Shown piece after piece: positions 1 to 6,824 of a DNA stretch of 24,065 nt. A program made the position numbers and the translations under genes. Each line of letters starts with the position of its first letter. Position 1 is the stretch's first letter. Source of the DNA: Bacteroidota bacterium (GTDB lineage Bacteria; Bacteroidota; Bacteroidia; Flavobacteriales; Weeksellaceae); assembly GCA_018266965.1 (NCBI GenBank), contig JAFDZJ010000111.1, positions 1 through 24,065 of the forward strand, written 5' to 3'. Below the pieces are notes generated by a model that saw only the letters and a list, made by a program, of their open reading frames with translations, was not told where the DNA came from and did no database searches.

Positions 1-590
1 TAGCAATTTGCGGAGTAGTAACTGCTCCTATTGTTAAAAATTTAAAAATTTGTAATGGTGCAACAGCTAATTTGGCAGATGCTTATACTTCAGCATTGCC
101 AGCAGGAGCAACCGGCATTAAGTGGTGGACAGATGCAGCAGGAACAATTCCTGTAGCTAATCCTTTATCAGTAGGTCCTGGAACTTATTATGCAACTTAT
201 GATGGGTTTACTGTACAGTGTCCTACACCAATGACAGTTTCTTATTATTTACCAACAGATCCGGGCTATAATACTTGTGCTTGTTTCAACGATCCAATCC
301 TTTCAGGTACAGGTCCTGCAACAAAAGTAGGTATTACACTATTAAAAAGAGCAGGAGCATCTCCGTCGCAAGCAGACAACTGGCCAATGGTTAGGAAATC
401 AGGACACATTGCTTTGGAATCTAACACCCAAGGTTTTGTAGTAACCAGAATGACTACCGCACAACTAAATGCTATTAAAACTGCAAACAACGCAGTAGAA
501 GGTATGATGTCTTATGACACCGATGCCAAATGTTTGAAAATATTTGACGGTACAGATTGGAAATGTTTCAATAACCCTTCTTGCCCATAA
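1..590 (+). CDS. C-terminal part of a secreted surface protein (5' end outside window)
   Basis: The reading frame is open from the first full codon at position 3 to the stop at 588-590, so about 195 residues of a longer protein are visible; the TTG at 72 is not needed as a start. The visible part has a beta-rich, Gly/Thr-rich segment (KWWTDAAGTIPV, GPGTYYATY) resembling the repeated Ig-like modules of large Bacteroidota surface proteins. A tail of about 90 residues follows, containing GMMSYDTDAKCLKIFDGTDW and a Cys-rich end (CACF, KCF, SCP). The same tail signature recurs in the next gene. No T9SS-type sorting domain is recognisable. The function is unknown; adhesin or cell-surface structural roles are inference only. 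A terminator hairpin follows directly. Confidence 0.7.
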   Translation, partial: AICGVVTAPIVKNLKICNGATANLADAYTSALPAGATGIKWWTDAAGTIPVANPLSVGPGTYYATYDGFTVQCPTPMTVSYYLPTDPGYNTCACFNDPILSGTGPATKVGITLLKRAGASPSQADNWPMVRKSGHIALESNTQGFVVTRMTTAQLNAIKTANNAVEGMMSYDTDAKCLKIFDGTDWKCFNNPSCP

Positions 591-599
591 CAGATAAAG

Positions 600-639
600 G
601 TTTAGGCTGGGATTAAGATTAAGCTCGGCCAAACTTTTT
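600..639 (+). terminator. Rho-independent terminator after the surface protein gene
   Basis: The stem is GTTT (600-603), a bulged A, then GGCTGGG (605-611), paired with CTCGGCC (624-630) and AAAC (631-634), with two G-U pairs and a 12-nt loop. TTTTT follows at 635-639. It starts 9 nt after the stop codon, so the next gene probably needs its own promoter. Confidence 0.6.
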
Positions 640-668
640 AATTATTTGTTAATTTAAAAATAAATAAA

Positions 669-1250
669 ATGAAAAAGATAATTATATCAACCTTACTATT
701 AGCTTCTTCAATGGCTTTTTCACAAGTCGTAATAGGAGATGCTGTTGGTACAGCAGCCGCAAATAAAAAAACTGCTGTATTGCTTGAATTTGCTGCGGGA
801 CAAAACAAAGGGATAATTTTACCTTATGTCAGAACTATGCCTTCTGGAGTAAACCTAACCGAAGGAACAATATTAGTAGATGCCACCGATGCTACCAAAG
901 CAAAAGTGAAATACTACAATGGTTCGTGGCAAGATTTGAGCAGTGGAAACGAAGCCAACCTCAATCAATTTTCAGTTTCTGGTGGAGCTACACAAAATGT
1001 GATGACTGCACAACCTTCTACAGTAACAGAAGTTGCGGACTCCAAAGCAGTTATCGGAGCTAACAGTAGTGCTGCAAAAGGAGTTTTGGTATTGGAATCT
1101 ACTACCAAAGCAATGGTATTGCCTATTGTTGCCAAAACTGACGATGTACCAGATCCGGCTCCCGGAATGATGGTGTATGTTAATAAAACTGGAGCAAAAA
1201 GATTAGCTGTTTTCAATGGTTCCAAGTGGACTTATTGGGCACCTAACTAA
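669..1250 (+). CDS. Small secreted protein of unknown function
   Basis: This 193-residue protein begins with a clear Sec signal peptide (MKKIIISTLLLASSMAFSQ, probable cleavage after Ser18 or Gln19) and no lipobox Cys. The mature part is Ala/Thr/Val-rich with two similar halves: ILPYVRTMP...GTILVDATDATKAKVKYYNGSWQDL and VLPIVAKTDD...GMMVYVNKTGAKRLAVFNGSKW. Each half carries the short '..Y.NGSW' or 'VFNGSKW' signature also seen at the end of the upstream protein. This pattern is common in secreted or surface proteins of Flavobacteriia, but I do not recognise a characterised family. It lies 78 nt after the upstream gene, with a terminator between them, and is followed by a strong terminator, so it is likely monocistronic. 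Confidence 0.75.
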   Translation: MKKIIISTLLLASSMAFSQVVIGDAVGTAAANKKTAVLLEFAAGQNKGIILPYVRTMPSGVNLTEGTILVDATDATKAKVKYYNGSWQDLSSGNEANLNQFSVSGGATQNVMTAQPSTVTEVADSKAVIGANSSAAKGVLVLESTTKAMVLPIVAKTDDVPDPAPGMMVYVNKTGAKRLAVFNGSKWTYWAPN

Positions 1251-1273
1251 TTTTTAAACCAATTAACTCAATT

Positions 1274-1307
1274 GCGGTATCATAAATTTATGATACCGCT
1301 TTTTTTT
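1274..1307 (+). terminator. Strong Rho-independent terminator
   Basis: A perfect 26-nt palindrome at 1274-1299 has a 10-bp stem (GCGGTATCAT with ATGATACCGC) around AAATTT, followed by eight T residues (1300-1307). It ends the small secreted-protein transcript and insulates the ribosomal cluster. On the other strand it lacks a comparable T run. Confidence 0.9.
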
Positions 1308-1357
1308 AAATTATAAATTCAATAAATCCCTCATTTTCAAAATATTTTCAAAAAAAA

Positions 1358-1388
1358 TTTGCAGTTATCAAAATTATTCATACATTTG
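1358..1388 (+). promoter_or_regulatory. Bacteroidota-type promoter of the ribosomal-protein cluster
   Basis: TTTG at 1358-1361 is followed after exactly 19 nt by TACATTTG at 1381-1388. This matches the Bacteroidota primary-sigma consensus (TTTG, spacer about 19, TAnnTTTG). The expected transcription start is near 1394-1396, which gives an untranslated leader of about 100 nt before rplC. Confidence 0.85.
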
Positions 1389-1394
1389 CACACT

Positions 1395-1493
1395 CATTTT
1401 AGGGGAAGATTGTGCCTTAACTAATAATAGAAATCAACTCAACCCTTATAAATAGTTAGTTTTTAGAAAGATAAATTTTATATATAATAAACA
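1395..1493 (+). promoter_or_regulatory. Long 5' leader of the rplC-led operon, possible regulatory RNA
   Basis: About 99 nt lie between the inferred transcription start and the rplC ATG, much more than at most junctions in the cluster. The 5' third is relatively G-rich (AGGGGAAGATTGTGCC at 1401-1416). A short potential helix TAACTA (1418-1423) with TAGTTA (1453-1458) is visible. Ribosomal operon leaders in other bacteria often bind one of the encoded proteins such as L4. Whether this one does cannot be told from one sequence. Confidence 0.35.
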
Positions 1494-2117
1494 ATGTCAG
1501 GTATTATTGGAAAAAAAATCGGGATGACTTCCCTGTTTGACGAGAACGGAAAAAATATTCCGTGTACCGTTATTCAAGCTGGTCCTTGCTCGGTTTTACA
1601 GGTCAGAACCCTAGAAAAAGATGGCTATGTAGGCTTTCAGTTGGGTTTCGATGACAAGAGTGAAAAGAATGTCGGAAAGGCATTAGCTGGTCATTTCAAA
1701 AAGGCTGGTTCTACTCCAAAAGCAAAATTAGTTGAATTCCACCACGGATTCGACGAGTTGAAAGTTGGAGACGAAGTAAATGTTAATCTTTTCTCCGAAG
1801 GAGAGTATATCGATGTAACAGGTACTTCCAAAGGTAAAGGTTTCCAAGGGGTTGTGAAAAGACACAATTTCGGAGGGGTAATGCAAGCTACTCATGGTCA
1901 GCACAACAGATTAAGAGCCCCTGGTTCTATCGGTGCAGGATCAGATCCTTCAAGAGTTTTCAAAGGAATGAGAATGGCAGGAAGAATGGGTGGTAAGCAA
2001 GTTACTGTACAAAACCTGCAAGTGTTGAAAGTAGATGAGGAACAAAATCTTTTAGTTGTAAAAGGTGCAATTCCTGGGGCTAAAAATTCATATGTAATTG
2101 TAAGAAGATGGAACTAG
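1494..2117 (+). CDS. rplC: 50S ribosomal protein L3
   Basis: This 207-residue protein matches full-length bacterial uL3, an early assembly protein that binds 23S rRNA and sends a loop towards the peptidyl-transferase centre. The N-terminal IIGKKIGMTSLF and the central DVTGTSKGKGFQGVVKRHNF and PGSIGAGSDPSRVFKGMRMAG motifs are diagnostic. Against the E. coli sequence as I remember it, the residue methylated by PrmB (Gln150) is Ser150 here, so that modification is probably absent. It is the first gene after the promoter; rpsJ, which precedes it in many genomes, is missing from this side. Its last 10 nt overlap rplD. Confidence 0.98.
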   Translation: MSGIIGKKIGMTSLFDENGKNIPCTVIQAGPCSVLQVRTLEKDGYVGFQLGFDDKSEKNVGKALAGHFKKAGSTPKAKLVEFHHGFDELKVGDEVNVNLFSEGEYIDVTGTSKGKGFQGVVKRHNFGGVMQATHGQHNRLRAPGSIGAGSDPSRVFKGMRMAGRMGGKQVTVQNLQVLKVDEEQNLLVVKGAIPGAKNSYVIVRRWN

Positions 2118-2737
2118 TAGTATTAAATACCTTAGGAAAAGAAACCGGAAGAAAGGTTTCTATGGATGCATCTGTATTCGGAATTGAGCCAAACCAACAT
2201 GCAGTTTATTTGGAAGTAAAACAATTTCTTGCAGCACAAAGACAAGGAACGCATAAGTCTAAAGAAAGAAGCGAAATTACCGCTTCTACCAAGAAACTTA
2301 AAAAACAAAAAGGTTCCGGTTCTGCTAGATATGGTGATATAAAATCTCCAACTTTCAGAGGTGGAGGTAGAGTATTCGGACCTAAACCAAGAGATTACAG
2401 ATTCAAATTGAATAAAGCACTAAAAAGATTAGCAAAAAAATCTGTGCTTTCTCAAAAAATGAAAGATAATAGCATCAAAGTAATGGAAGATATGAGCCTA
2501 AACGCTCCTAAAACCAAAGATTTCATCAGCGTTTTGAACGCATTGGAACTTACAGGTAAAAAATCTTTGTTCATCCTAGCCGAAGCTAATAAAAATGTAT
2601 ATCTATCTTCAAGAAATTTACCAAAAACCAAAGTTTTGAATTATAACGAAATTTCTTCTTATGATTTAGTAAACGCTGGTGAAATTATTTTCTTTGAAGG
2701 TGCAGTAGATAAATTTACAGAAATTTTAAAAAAATAA
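2108..2737 (+). CDS. rplD: 50S ribosomal protein L4
   Basis: uL4, 209 residues, is a 50S protein whose long basic loop helps line the nascent-peptide exit tunnel. The loop is visible at about residues 60-100 (KKLKKQKGSGSARYGDIKSP, then FRGGGRVFGPKPRDY). The ATG lies inside the end of rplC with a 10-nt overlap, which suggests translational coupling; no other start gives the conserved N-terminus. In E. coli L4 represses its own operon through the leader RNA. The long leader before rplC makes something similar conceivable here, but that is inference. Confidence 0.98.
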   Translation: MELVVLNTLGKETGRKVSMDASVFGIEPNQHAVYLEVKQFLAAQRQGTHKSKERSEITASTKKLKKQKGSGSARYGDIKSPTFRGGGRVFGPKPRDYRFKLNKALKRLAKKSVLSQKMKDNSIKVMEDMSLNAPKTKDFISVLNALELTGKKSLFILAEANKNVYLSSRNLPKTKVLNYNEISSYDLVNAGEIIFFEGAVDKFTEILKK

Positions 2738-2740
2738 ATC

Positions 2741-3028
2741 ATGTCAATAATCATCAAACCGGTAATTTCAGAAAAAGCAAACTACCTTACAGATTTGAGA
2801 GGAACTTATAGCTTTTTGGTAAATACAAAAGCAAATAAAATCCAAATCAAAAATGCAGTAGAAGCTACTTATGGTGTGAAGGTATCCGATGTAAACACTA
2901 TGGTTTATGCACCAAAAGTTTCTTCGAAACATACCAAAAAAGGACTTCAAGTTGGGAAAACCAACAAATTGAAAAAAGCTGTTGTAAAACTTGTCGAAGG
3001 AGAAGTTTTGGATATTTTTTCAGTATAA
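2741..3028 (+). CDS. rplW: 50S ribosomal protein L23
   Basis: uL23, 95 residues, sits at the mouth of the exit tunnel and is the docking site for trigger factor, SRP and the translocon. The IIKPVISEKANYL N-terminus includes the Ser-Glu-Lys motif; Glu11 aligns with the trigger-factor contact Glu18 of E. coli. The later NKIQIKNAVEATYGVKVSDVN segment is typical of the family. It starts 3 nt after rplD. It is the last gene of the first module, because an 81-nt gap with a hairpin separates it from rplB. Confidence 0.97.
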   Translation: MSIIIKPVISEKANYLTDLRGTYSFLVNTKANKIQIKNAVEATYGVKVSDVNTMVYAPKVSSKHTKKGLQVGKTNKLKKAVVKLVEGEVLDIFSV

Positions 3029-3040
3029 TATTAGGTAATT

Positions 3041-3069
3041 GGCTATTAGCTTCTCGTTAATAGCCTTTT
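3041..3069 (+). terminator. Intra-operon hairpin between rplW and rplB (weak terminator or attenuator)
   Basis: GGCTATTA (3041-3048) pairs perfectly with TAATAGCC (3058-3065) around a 9-nt loop, and TTTT follows at 3066-3069. The short T run suggests partial termination or an RNA-stability element rather than full termination. No Bacteroidota promoter is obvious in the remaining 40 nt before rplB. Confidence 0.5.
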
Positions 3070-3109
3070 CCAAAAAAAGAAAATTTAAAATTAATTATAA
3101 ACATTAGTA

Positions 3110-3931
3110 ATGTCTGTTAGAAAATTAAAACCTATCACCCCAGGACAGAGATTCAGAGTTGTAAACAACTTTGAAGAAATTACGACCAACAAACCAGAGA
3201 AATCTCTTACCGTTGGTATTAAAAAGTCTGGAGGTCGTAACCAAACTGGTAAAATGACCATGCGTTACACCGGAGGTGGACACAAAAAGAAATACAGAAT
3301 TATCGACTTCAAAAGAAACAAACCAAATGTTGAAGCGACTGTAAAAACCGTAGAATACGATCCAAACAGAACCGCATTTATTGCACTAGTTGAATATACA
3401 GATGGAGAAAAAAGATACATCATCGCTCCAAATGGTATCAAAGTAGATCAAAAAATTGTTTCTGGAGAAAGCGTAGAACCAAATGTAGGTAATGCAATGA
3501 AATTAAAAAGCATTCCTTTGGGAACTGTAATTTCTTGTATCGAGTTGAAACCTGGACAAGGTGCAATCCTTGCAAGAAGTGCAGGATCTTCGGCTCAACT
3601 TACTTCTAGAGATGGTAAATATGCTATCATAAAATTGCCTTCTGGAGAATCTAGAATGATCCTTACAGAATGTATGGCAATGGTAGGTTCCGTATCCAAC
3701 TCTGATCATCAATTAACTGTATCTGGTAAAGCAGGTAGAAGCAGATGGTTAGGAAGAAGACCAAGAACAAGAGCCGTAGTAATGAACCCAGTAGATCACC
3801 CAATGGGTGGTGGTGAAGGTAGATCCTCCGGAGGACACCCAAGATCCAGAAATGGTATGCCAGCTAAAGGTTACAAAACAAGAAAGAAAAATAAAGCATC
3901 TAACCGTTATATCGTATCTAAAAGAAAATAA
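3110..3931 (+). CDS. rplB: 50S ribosomal protein L2
   Basis: uL2, 273 residues, is one of the most conserved 50S proteins. It joins the subunits and supports the peptidyl-transferase centre. The signature MNPVDHPMGGGEGRSSGGHP lies at about 225-244, with His230 matching the functionally important His229 of E. coli. The basic C-terminus (KTRKKNKASNRYIVSKRK) is complete. It opens the second module after the 3041-3069 hairpin and is followed by rpsS after 2 nt. Confidence 0.98.
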   Translation: MSVRKLKPITPGQRFRVVNNFEEITTNKPEKSLTVGIKKSGGRNQTGKMTMRYTGGGHKKKYRIIDFKRNKPNVEATVKTVEYDPNRTAFIALVEYTDGEKRYIIAPNGIKVDQKIVSGESVEPNVGNAMKLKSIPLGTVISCIELKPGQGAILARSAGSSAQLTSRDGKYAIIKLPSGESRMILTECMAMVGSVSNSDHQLTVSGKAGRSRWLGRRPRTRAVVMNPVDHPMGGGEGRSSGGHPRSRNGMPAKGYKTRKKNKASNRYIVSKRK

Positions 3932-3933
3932 TT

Positions 3934-4212
3934 ATGGCAAGATCACTTAAAAAAGGACCTTTCATCCATCATTCTTTAGATAAGAAGGTTCAAGCAAATA
4001 TTGCAGCAGACAAAAAAACAGTTATCAAAACTTGGTCCAGAGCATCTATGATCTCCCCGGACTTCGTAGGACAAACCATCGCAGTACACAATGGGAAATC
4101 TTTTATCCCAGTATATGTAACTGAAAATATGGTAGGTCATAAGTTAGGCGAATTTTCTCCGACAAGATCTTTCAGAGGTCACGGTGGTAATAAAAATAAA
4201 GGAAGTAGATAA
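3934..4212 (+). CDS. rpsS: 30S ribosomal protein S19
   Basis: uS19, 92 residues, is a head protein of the 30S subunit that pairs with S13 near the A-site tRNA. MARSLKKGPFIHHSLDKKV at the start and the GHKLGEFSPTRSFRGHGG motif near the end are family hallmarks. Spacing to the neighbours is 2 nt on each side, so translation is probably coupled to rplB and rplV. Confidence 0.98.
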   Translation: MARSLKKGPFIHHSLDKKVQANIAADKKTVIKTWSRASMISPDFVGQTIAVHNGKSFIPVYVTENMVGHKLGEFSPTRSFRGHGGNKNKGSR

Positions 4213-4214
4213 TT

Positions 4215-4616
4215 ATGGGATCAAGAAAACAAGATAGCGCAATCGCTAGAAAAGAAGCAAAAAAAGATGTAGTTCAGGCTCGTCTTAATGACTGCCCATC
4301 ATCTCCAAGAAAAATGAGATTGGTTGCCGATATCATCCGTGGAGAAAATGTGGACAAAGCTCTATACATCCTTAAATATTCCAAAAAAGATGCTTCTAAC
4401 AAATTAGAAAAACTTCTTTTGTCTGCTATGGCAAACTGGCAAACAAAAAATGAAGGAAAAGATATAGAAGAAGCAAACCTTATTGTGAAAGAAATATTTG
4501 TGGACAGTGCTAGACAGTTGAAAAGACTAAGACCAGCACCACAAGGTAGAGGGTATAGAATCAGAAAAAGATCTAACCATGTAACAATAATTTTAGACTC
4601 TAAAGATAATAAATAA
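4215..4616 (+). CDS. rplV: 50S ribosomal protein L22
   Basis: uL22, 133 residues, has a long beta-hairpin that reaches into the exit tunnel and is a site of macrolide-resistance mutations in other bacteria. The hairpin region is RQLKRLRPAPQGRGYRIRKR followed by SNHVTIIL near the C-terminus, with no insertion or deletion obvious. The N-terminus carries about 20 extra basic residues (MGSRKQDSAIARKEAKKDV) before the usual core VQARLNDCPSSPRKMRLVAD, as far as I recall usual in Bacteroidota. A start further in would remove the 2-nt spacing to rpsS. Confidence 0.96.
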   Translation: MGSRKQDSAIARKEAKKDVVQARLNDCPSSPRKMRLVADIIRGENVDKALYILKYSKKDASNKLEKLLLSAMANWQTKNEGKDIEEANLIVKEIFVDSARQLKRLRPAPQGRGYRIRKRSNHVTIILDSKDNK

Positions 4617-4625
4617 TCAACAGGT

Positions 4626-5357
4626 ATGGGACAGAAAACAAATCCAATAGGAAACAGATTAGGAATCATCAGAGGTTGGGATTCTAACTGGTTTGGTGGA
4701 AACGATTACGGAGACCGTATCGCTGAAGACTATAAAATCAGAAGATATCTAGAAGCTAGATTGGCCAAAGGTGGTATTTCTAGAATATATATCGATAGAA
4801 CTTTAAAATTAGTTACAGTTACTATTACCACAGCAAGACCAGGACTTATCATCGGTAAAGGTGGACAAGAAGTAGATAAATTGAAAGAAGAATTAAAAAA
4901 ACTTACGGGTAAAGAAATTCAAATCAATATTTTCGAAATCAAAAGACCGGAACTAGATGCAATATTAGTAGCACAAAGCATTGCTAAACAAATTGAAAAC
5001 AGAATCTCTTACAGAAGAGCTGTGAAAATGGCAATTGCCTCTACCATGAGAATGGGTGCAGAAGGTATAAAAGTAATGATTTCTGGCCGTTTGAATGGTG
5101 CAGAAATGGCAAGAAGCGAATCTTTCAAAGAAGGAAGAATCCCATTGTCCACTTTCCGTGCAGATATCGACTACCACTGGGCAGAAGCTCATACTACTTA
5201 TGGTAGATTAGGAGTGAAAGTTTGGATTATGAAAGGAGAAGTTTATGGTAAAAGAGACCTTACTCCACTTGTAGGACAACAAAAAAAAGCACCAGCTGGA
5301 GGAAGAAATGAGAACAGAGAAGGTGGTAGAAAACCAAGAAGAAATAATAATAATTAA
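4626..5357 (+). CDS. rpsC: 30S ribosomal protein S3
   Basis: uS3, 243 residues, lies at the mRNA entry channel of the 30S head and contributes to unwinding of structured mRNA. MGQKTNPIGNRLG is the classic start. The KH type-2 domain shows the GLIIGKGGQEVDKL loop at about 73-86. The C-terminus ends in a low-complexity Gly/Arg/Asn-rich tail (GGRNENREGGRKPRRNNNN). The stop codon is directly followed by the left arm of a heptad-repeat hairpin that fills the gap to rplP. Confidence 0.98.
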   Translation: MGQKTNPIGNRLGIIRGWDSNWFGGNDYGDRIAEDYKIRRYLEARLAKGGISRIYIDRTLKLVTVTITTARPGLIIGKGGQEVDKLKEELKKLTGKEIQINIFEIKRPELDAILVAQSIAKQIENRISYRRAVKMAIASTMRMGAEGIKVMISGRLNGAEMARSESFKEGRIPLSTFRADIDYHWAEAHTTYGRLGVKVWIMKGEVYGKRDLTPLVGQQKKAPAGGRNENREGGRKPRRNNNN

Positions 5358-5462
5358 TTAGAAGTTAGAAACGAGTAATTAGAAATTAGAACTTCCGTTA
5401 CAAGAACTGATTTTACAATTTATCTAACATCTAACATCTAACATCTAACATCTAATAGTTAA
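5358..5462 (+). repeat. Heptad-repeat inverted repeat filling the rpsC-rplP gap
   Basis: The left arm 5358-5392 is five in-phase 7-nt units: TTAGAAG, TTAGAAA, CGAGTAA, TTAGAAA, TTAGAAC. It starts on the base after the rpsC stop. A loop of about 28 nt follows. The right arm has tandem ATCTAAC units (5422-5449, four exact copies) plus ATCTAAT, ending 11 nt before the rplP ATG. Paired in register, TTAGA on the left matches TCTAA on the right in four of five units. By hand count about 23 of 35 positions pair. Confidence 0.8.
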
Positions 5463-5467
5463 AAATT

Positions 5468-5893
5468 ATGTTACAACCAAAAAGAGTTAAATTTCGTCGT
5501 GTTCATAAAATGAAGATGAAAGGTAACGCTAACAGAGGACATCAGTTGGCTTACGGAACTTTCGGAATCAAAGCAATAGACGGTGCTTGGATTACAGCAA
5601 GACAAATCGAGGCCGCTCGTATTGCTGCAACCAGATATATGAAAAGAGAAGGACAACTATGGATAAAAATATTCCCGGACAAACCTATCACCAAAAAACC
5701 TGCCGAAGTAAGGATGGGTAAAGGTAAAGGTGCTGTAGAATATTGGGTAGCCGTAGTAAAACCAGGAAAAATAATGTTCGAAGTAGGTGGAGTACCTTAC
5801 GATGTAGCAAAAGAAGCTCTTCGTCTTGCAGCTCAAAAACTACCAGTAGTTACTAAATTTGTTGTTGCTAACGATTTTGTTAAACCTCTTTAA
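5468..5893 (+). CDS. rplP: 50S ribosomal protein L16
   Basis: uL16, 141 residues, sits near the A and P sites and is needed for late 50S maturation. MLQPKRVKFRRVHK begins the protein, and VRMGKGKGAVEYWVAVVKPG is present; Arg82 matches Arg81 of E. coli, the hydroxylation target of RoxA. It leads the third module (rplP-rpmC-rpsQ-rplN), immediately downstream of a heptad hairpin whose right arm ends close to the start codon, so ribosome access could be affected by folding. Confidence 0.98.
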   Translation: MLQPKRVKFRRVHKMKMKGNANRGHQLAYGTFGIKAIDGAWITARQIEAARIAATRYMKREGQLWIKIFPDKPITKKPAEVRMGKGKGAVEYWVAVVKPGKIMFEVGGVPYDVAKEALRLAAQKLPVVTKFVVANDFVKPL

Positions 5894-5904
5894 TCTTTAA
5901 AATT

Positions 5905-6093
5905 ATGAAACAAGCTGATATCAAAAATTTAAGCATAGAGGATTTGAAAACTCAATTGGCCGATGCTAAAGCTAACTATAACAAGTTGAAACTAGCTCAC
6001 AAAATTAGCCCAATAGAGAATCCAATCCAAGTTAGAGATTTAAGAAGAATAATCGCTAGACTGAATACAGAATTAACCGCTAAACAACAATAA
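5905..6093 (+). CDS. rpmC: 50S ribosomal protein L29
   Basis: uL29, 62 residues, is a small helical protein beside L23 at the tunnel exit. The two-helix pattern is clear: DIKNLSIEDLKTQLADAKANY, then the conserved ENPIQVRDLRRIIARLNTEL segment. Size and position between rplP and rpsQ are canonical. Spacing is 11 nt upstream and 14 nt downstream. Confidence 0.96.
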   Translation: MKQADIKNLSIEDLKTQLADAKANYNKLKLAHKISPIENPIQVRDLRRIIARLNTELTAKQQ

Positions 6094-6107
6094 TTTCATT
6101 TTATATT

Positions 6108-6362
6108 ATGGAAAGAAATTTAAGAAAAGAAAGAATCGGAATAGTTTCTAGCAATAAAATGGAAAAAACCATTGTCGTAAGCGAGACTATGAGAATGAAG
6201 CACCCAATGTACGGTAAATTCGTATTGAAAACGAAAAAATATACCGCACACGACGAAAAAAATGAGTGCCAAGAAGGAGACAAAGTTCTAATCCAAGAGA
6301 CTAGACCTTTGAGCAAAAGTAAAAGATGGAGACTAGTAAGAATCATTGAAAAAGCTAAATAA
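6108..6362 (+). CDS. rpsQ: 30S ribosomal protein S17
   Basis: uS17, 84 residues, is an OB-fold protein that binds the 5' domain of 16S rRNA early in 30S assembly. MERNLRKERIGIVSSNKMEKTIVV and HPMYGKFVLKTKKYTAHDE are typical family segments, with ETRPLSKSKRWRLV near the end. Two nucleotides separate it from rplN. Confidence 0.97.
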   Translation: MERNLRKERIGIVSSNKMEKTIVVSETMRMKHPMYGKFVLKTKKYTAHDEKNECQEGDKVLIQETRPLSKSKRWRLVRIIEKAK

Positions 6363-6364
6363 TA

Positions 6365-6733
6365 ATGTTACAAACAGAATCAAGATTAAAAGTTGCTGAT
6401 AACACAGGTGCCAAAGAAGTACTAGTTATTAGAGTTCTGGGAGGAACCAGAAGAAGATATGCTTCAGTAGGTGATAAAATCGTTGTAACCATCAAGGATT
6501 CCACACCTTCTGGTAATGCCAAAAAAGGTCAAGTATCCAAAGCAGTTGTAGTAAGAACTAAAAAAGCTGTTAGAAGAAAAGATGGTTCTTACATCAAATT
6601 CGATGACAACGCTTGTGTATTACTAAACGCTAATGGTGATATGAGAGGAACTCGTGTTTTCGGACCTGTTGCCAGAGAGCTTAGAGATAAAGAATATATG
6701 AAAATCATTTCATTAGCTCCAGAAGTATTATAA
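6365..6733 (+). CDS. rplN: 50S ribosomal protein L14
   Basis: uL14, 122 residues and exactly the usual bacterial length, lies at the subunit interface and takes part in intersubunit bridges. MLQTESRLKVADNTGAKEVL and RVFGPVARELRDKEYMKIISLAPEVL are diagnostic ends. It closes the third module; its stop codon is immediately followed by heptad units of another intergenic hairpin. Confidence 0.98.
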   Translation: MLQTESRLKVADNTGAKEVLVIRVLGGTRRRYASVGDKIVVTIKDSTPSGNAKKGQVSKAVVVRTKKAVRRKDGSYIKFDDNACVLLNANGDMRGTRVFGPVARELRDKEYMKIISLAPEVL

Positions 6734-6820
6734 TAATTTTAAATTATGAATTTTAAATTATAGATTATTTGAACTATAATTTTCATCTAAAATCTAAAAT
6801 CTAAAAATCTAAAATCTAAA
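6734..6820 (+). repeat. Heptad-repeat inverted repeat filling the rplN-rplX gap
   Basis: The left arm 6734-6768 is five in-phase heptads: TAATTTT, AAATTAT, GAATTTT, AAATTAT, AGATTAT. It starts on the base after the stop codon. After a loop, the right arm has CATCTAA (6784-6790) and four AATCTAA units (6791-6797, 6798-6804, 6806-6812, 6813-6819, with one extra A at 6805). TTTTAAA on the left can pair with TCTAAAA on the right with one mismatch per unit. The arm ends 5 nt before the rplX ATG. Confidence 0.7.
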
Positions 6821-6824
6821 AAAG

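Noticed and set aside
635..668. Promoter for the small secreted-protein gene
   Set aside because: AT-rich sequence with a partial box (TAATTATTTG) but no acceptable -33 element at normal spacing; too weak to list.
4274..4669. A 131-codon reverse-strand frame across rplV-rpsC
   Set aside because: It overlaps two certain ribosomal-protein genes on the other strand and reads as low-information antisense sequence.
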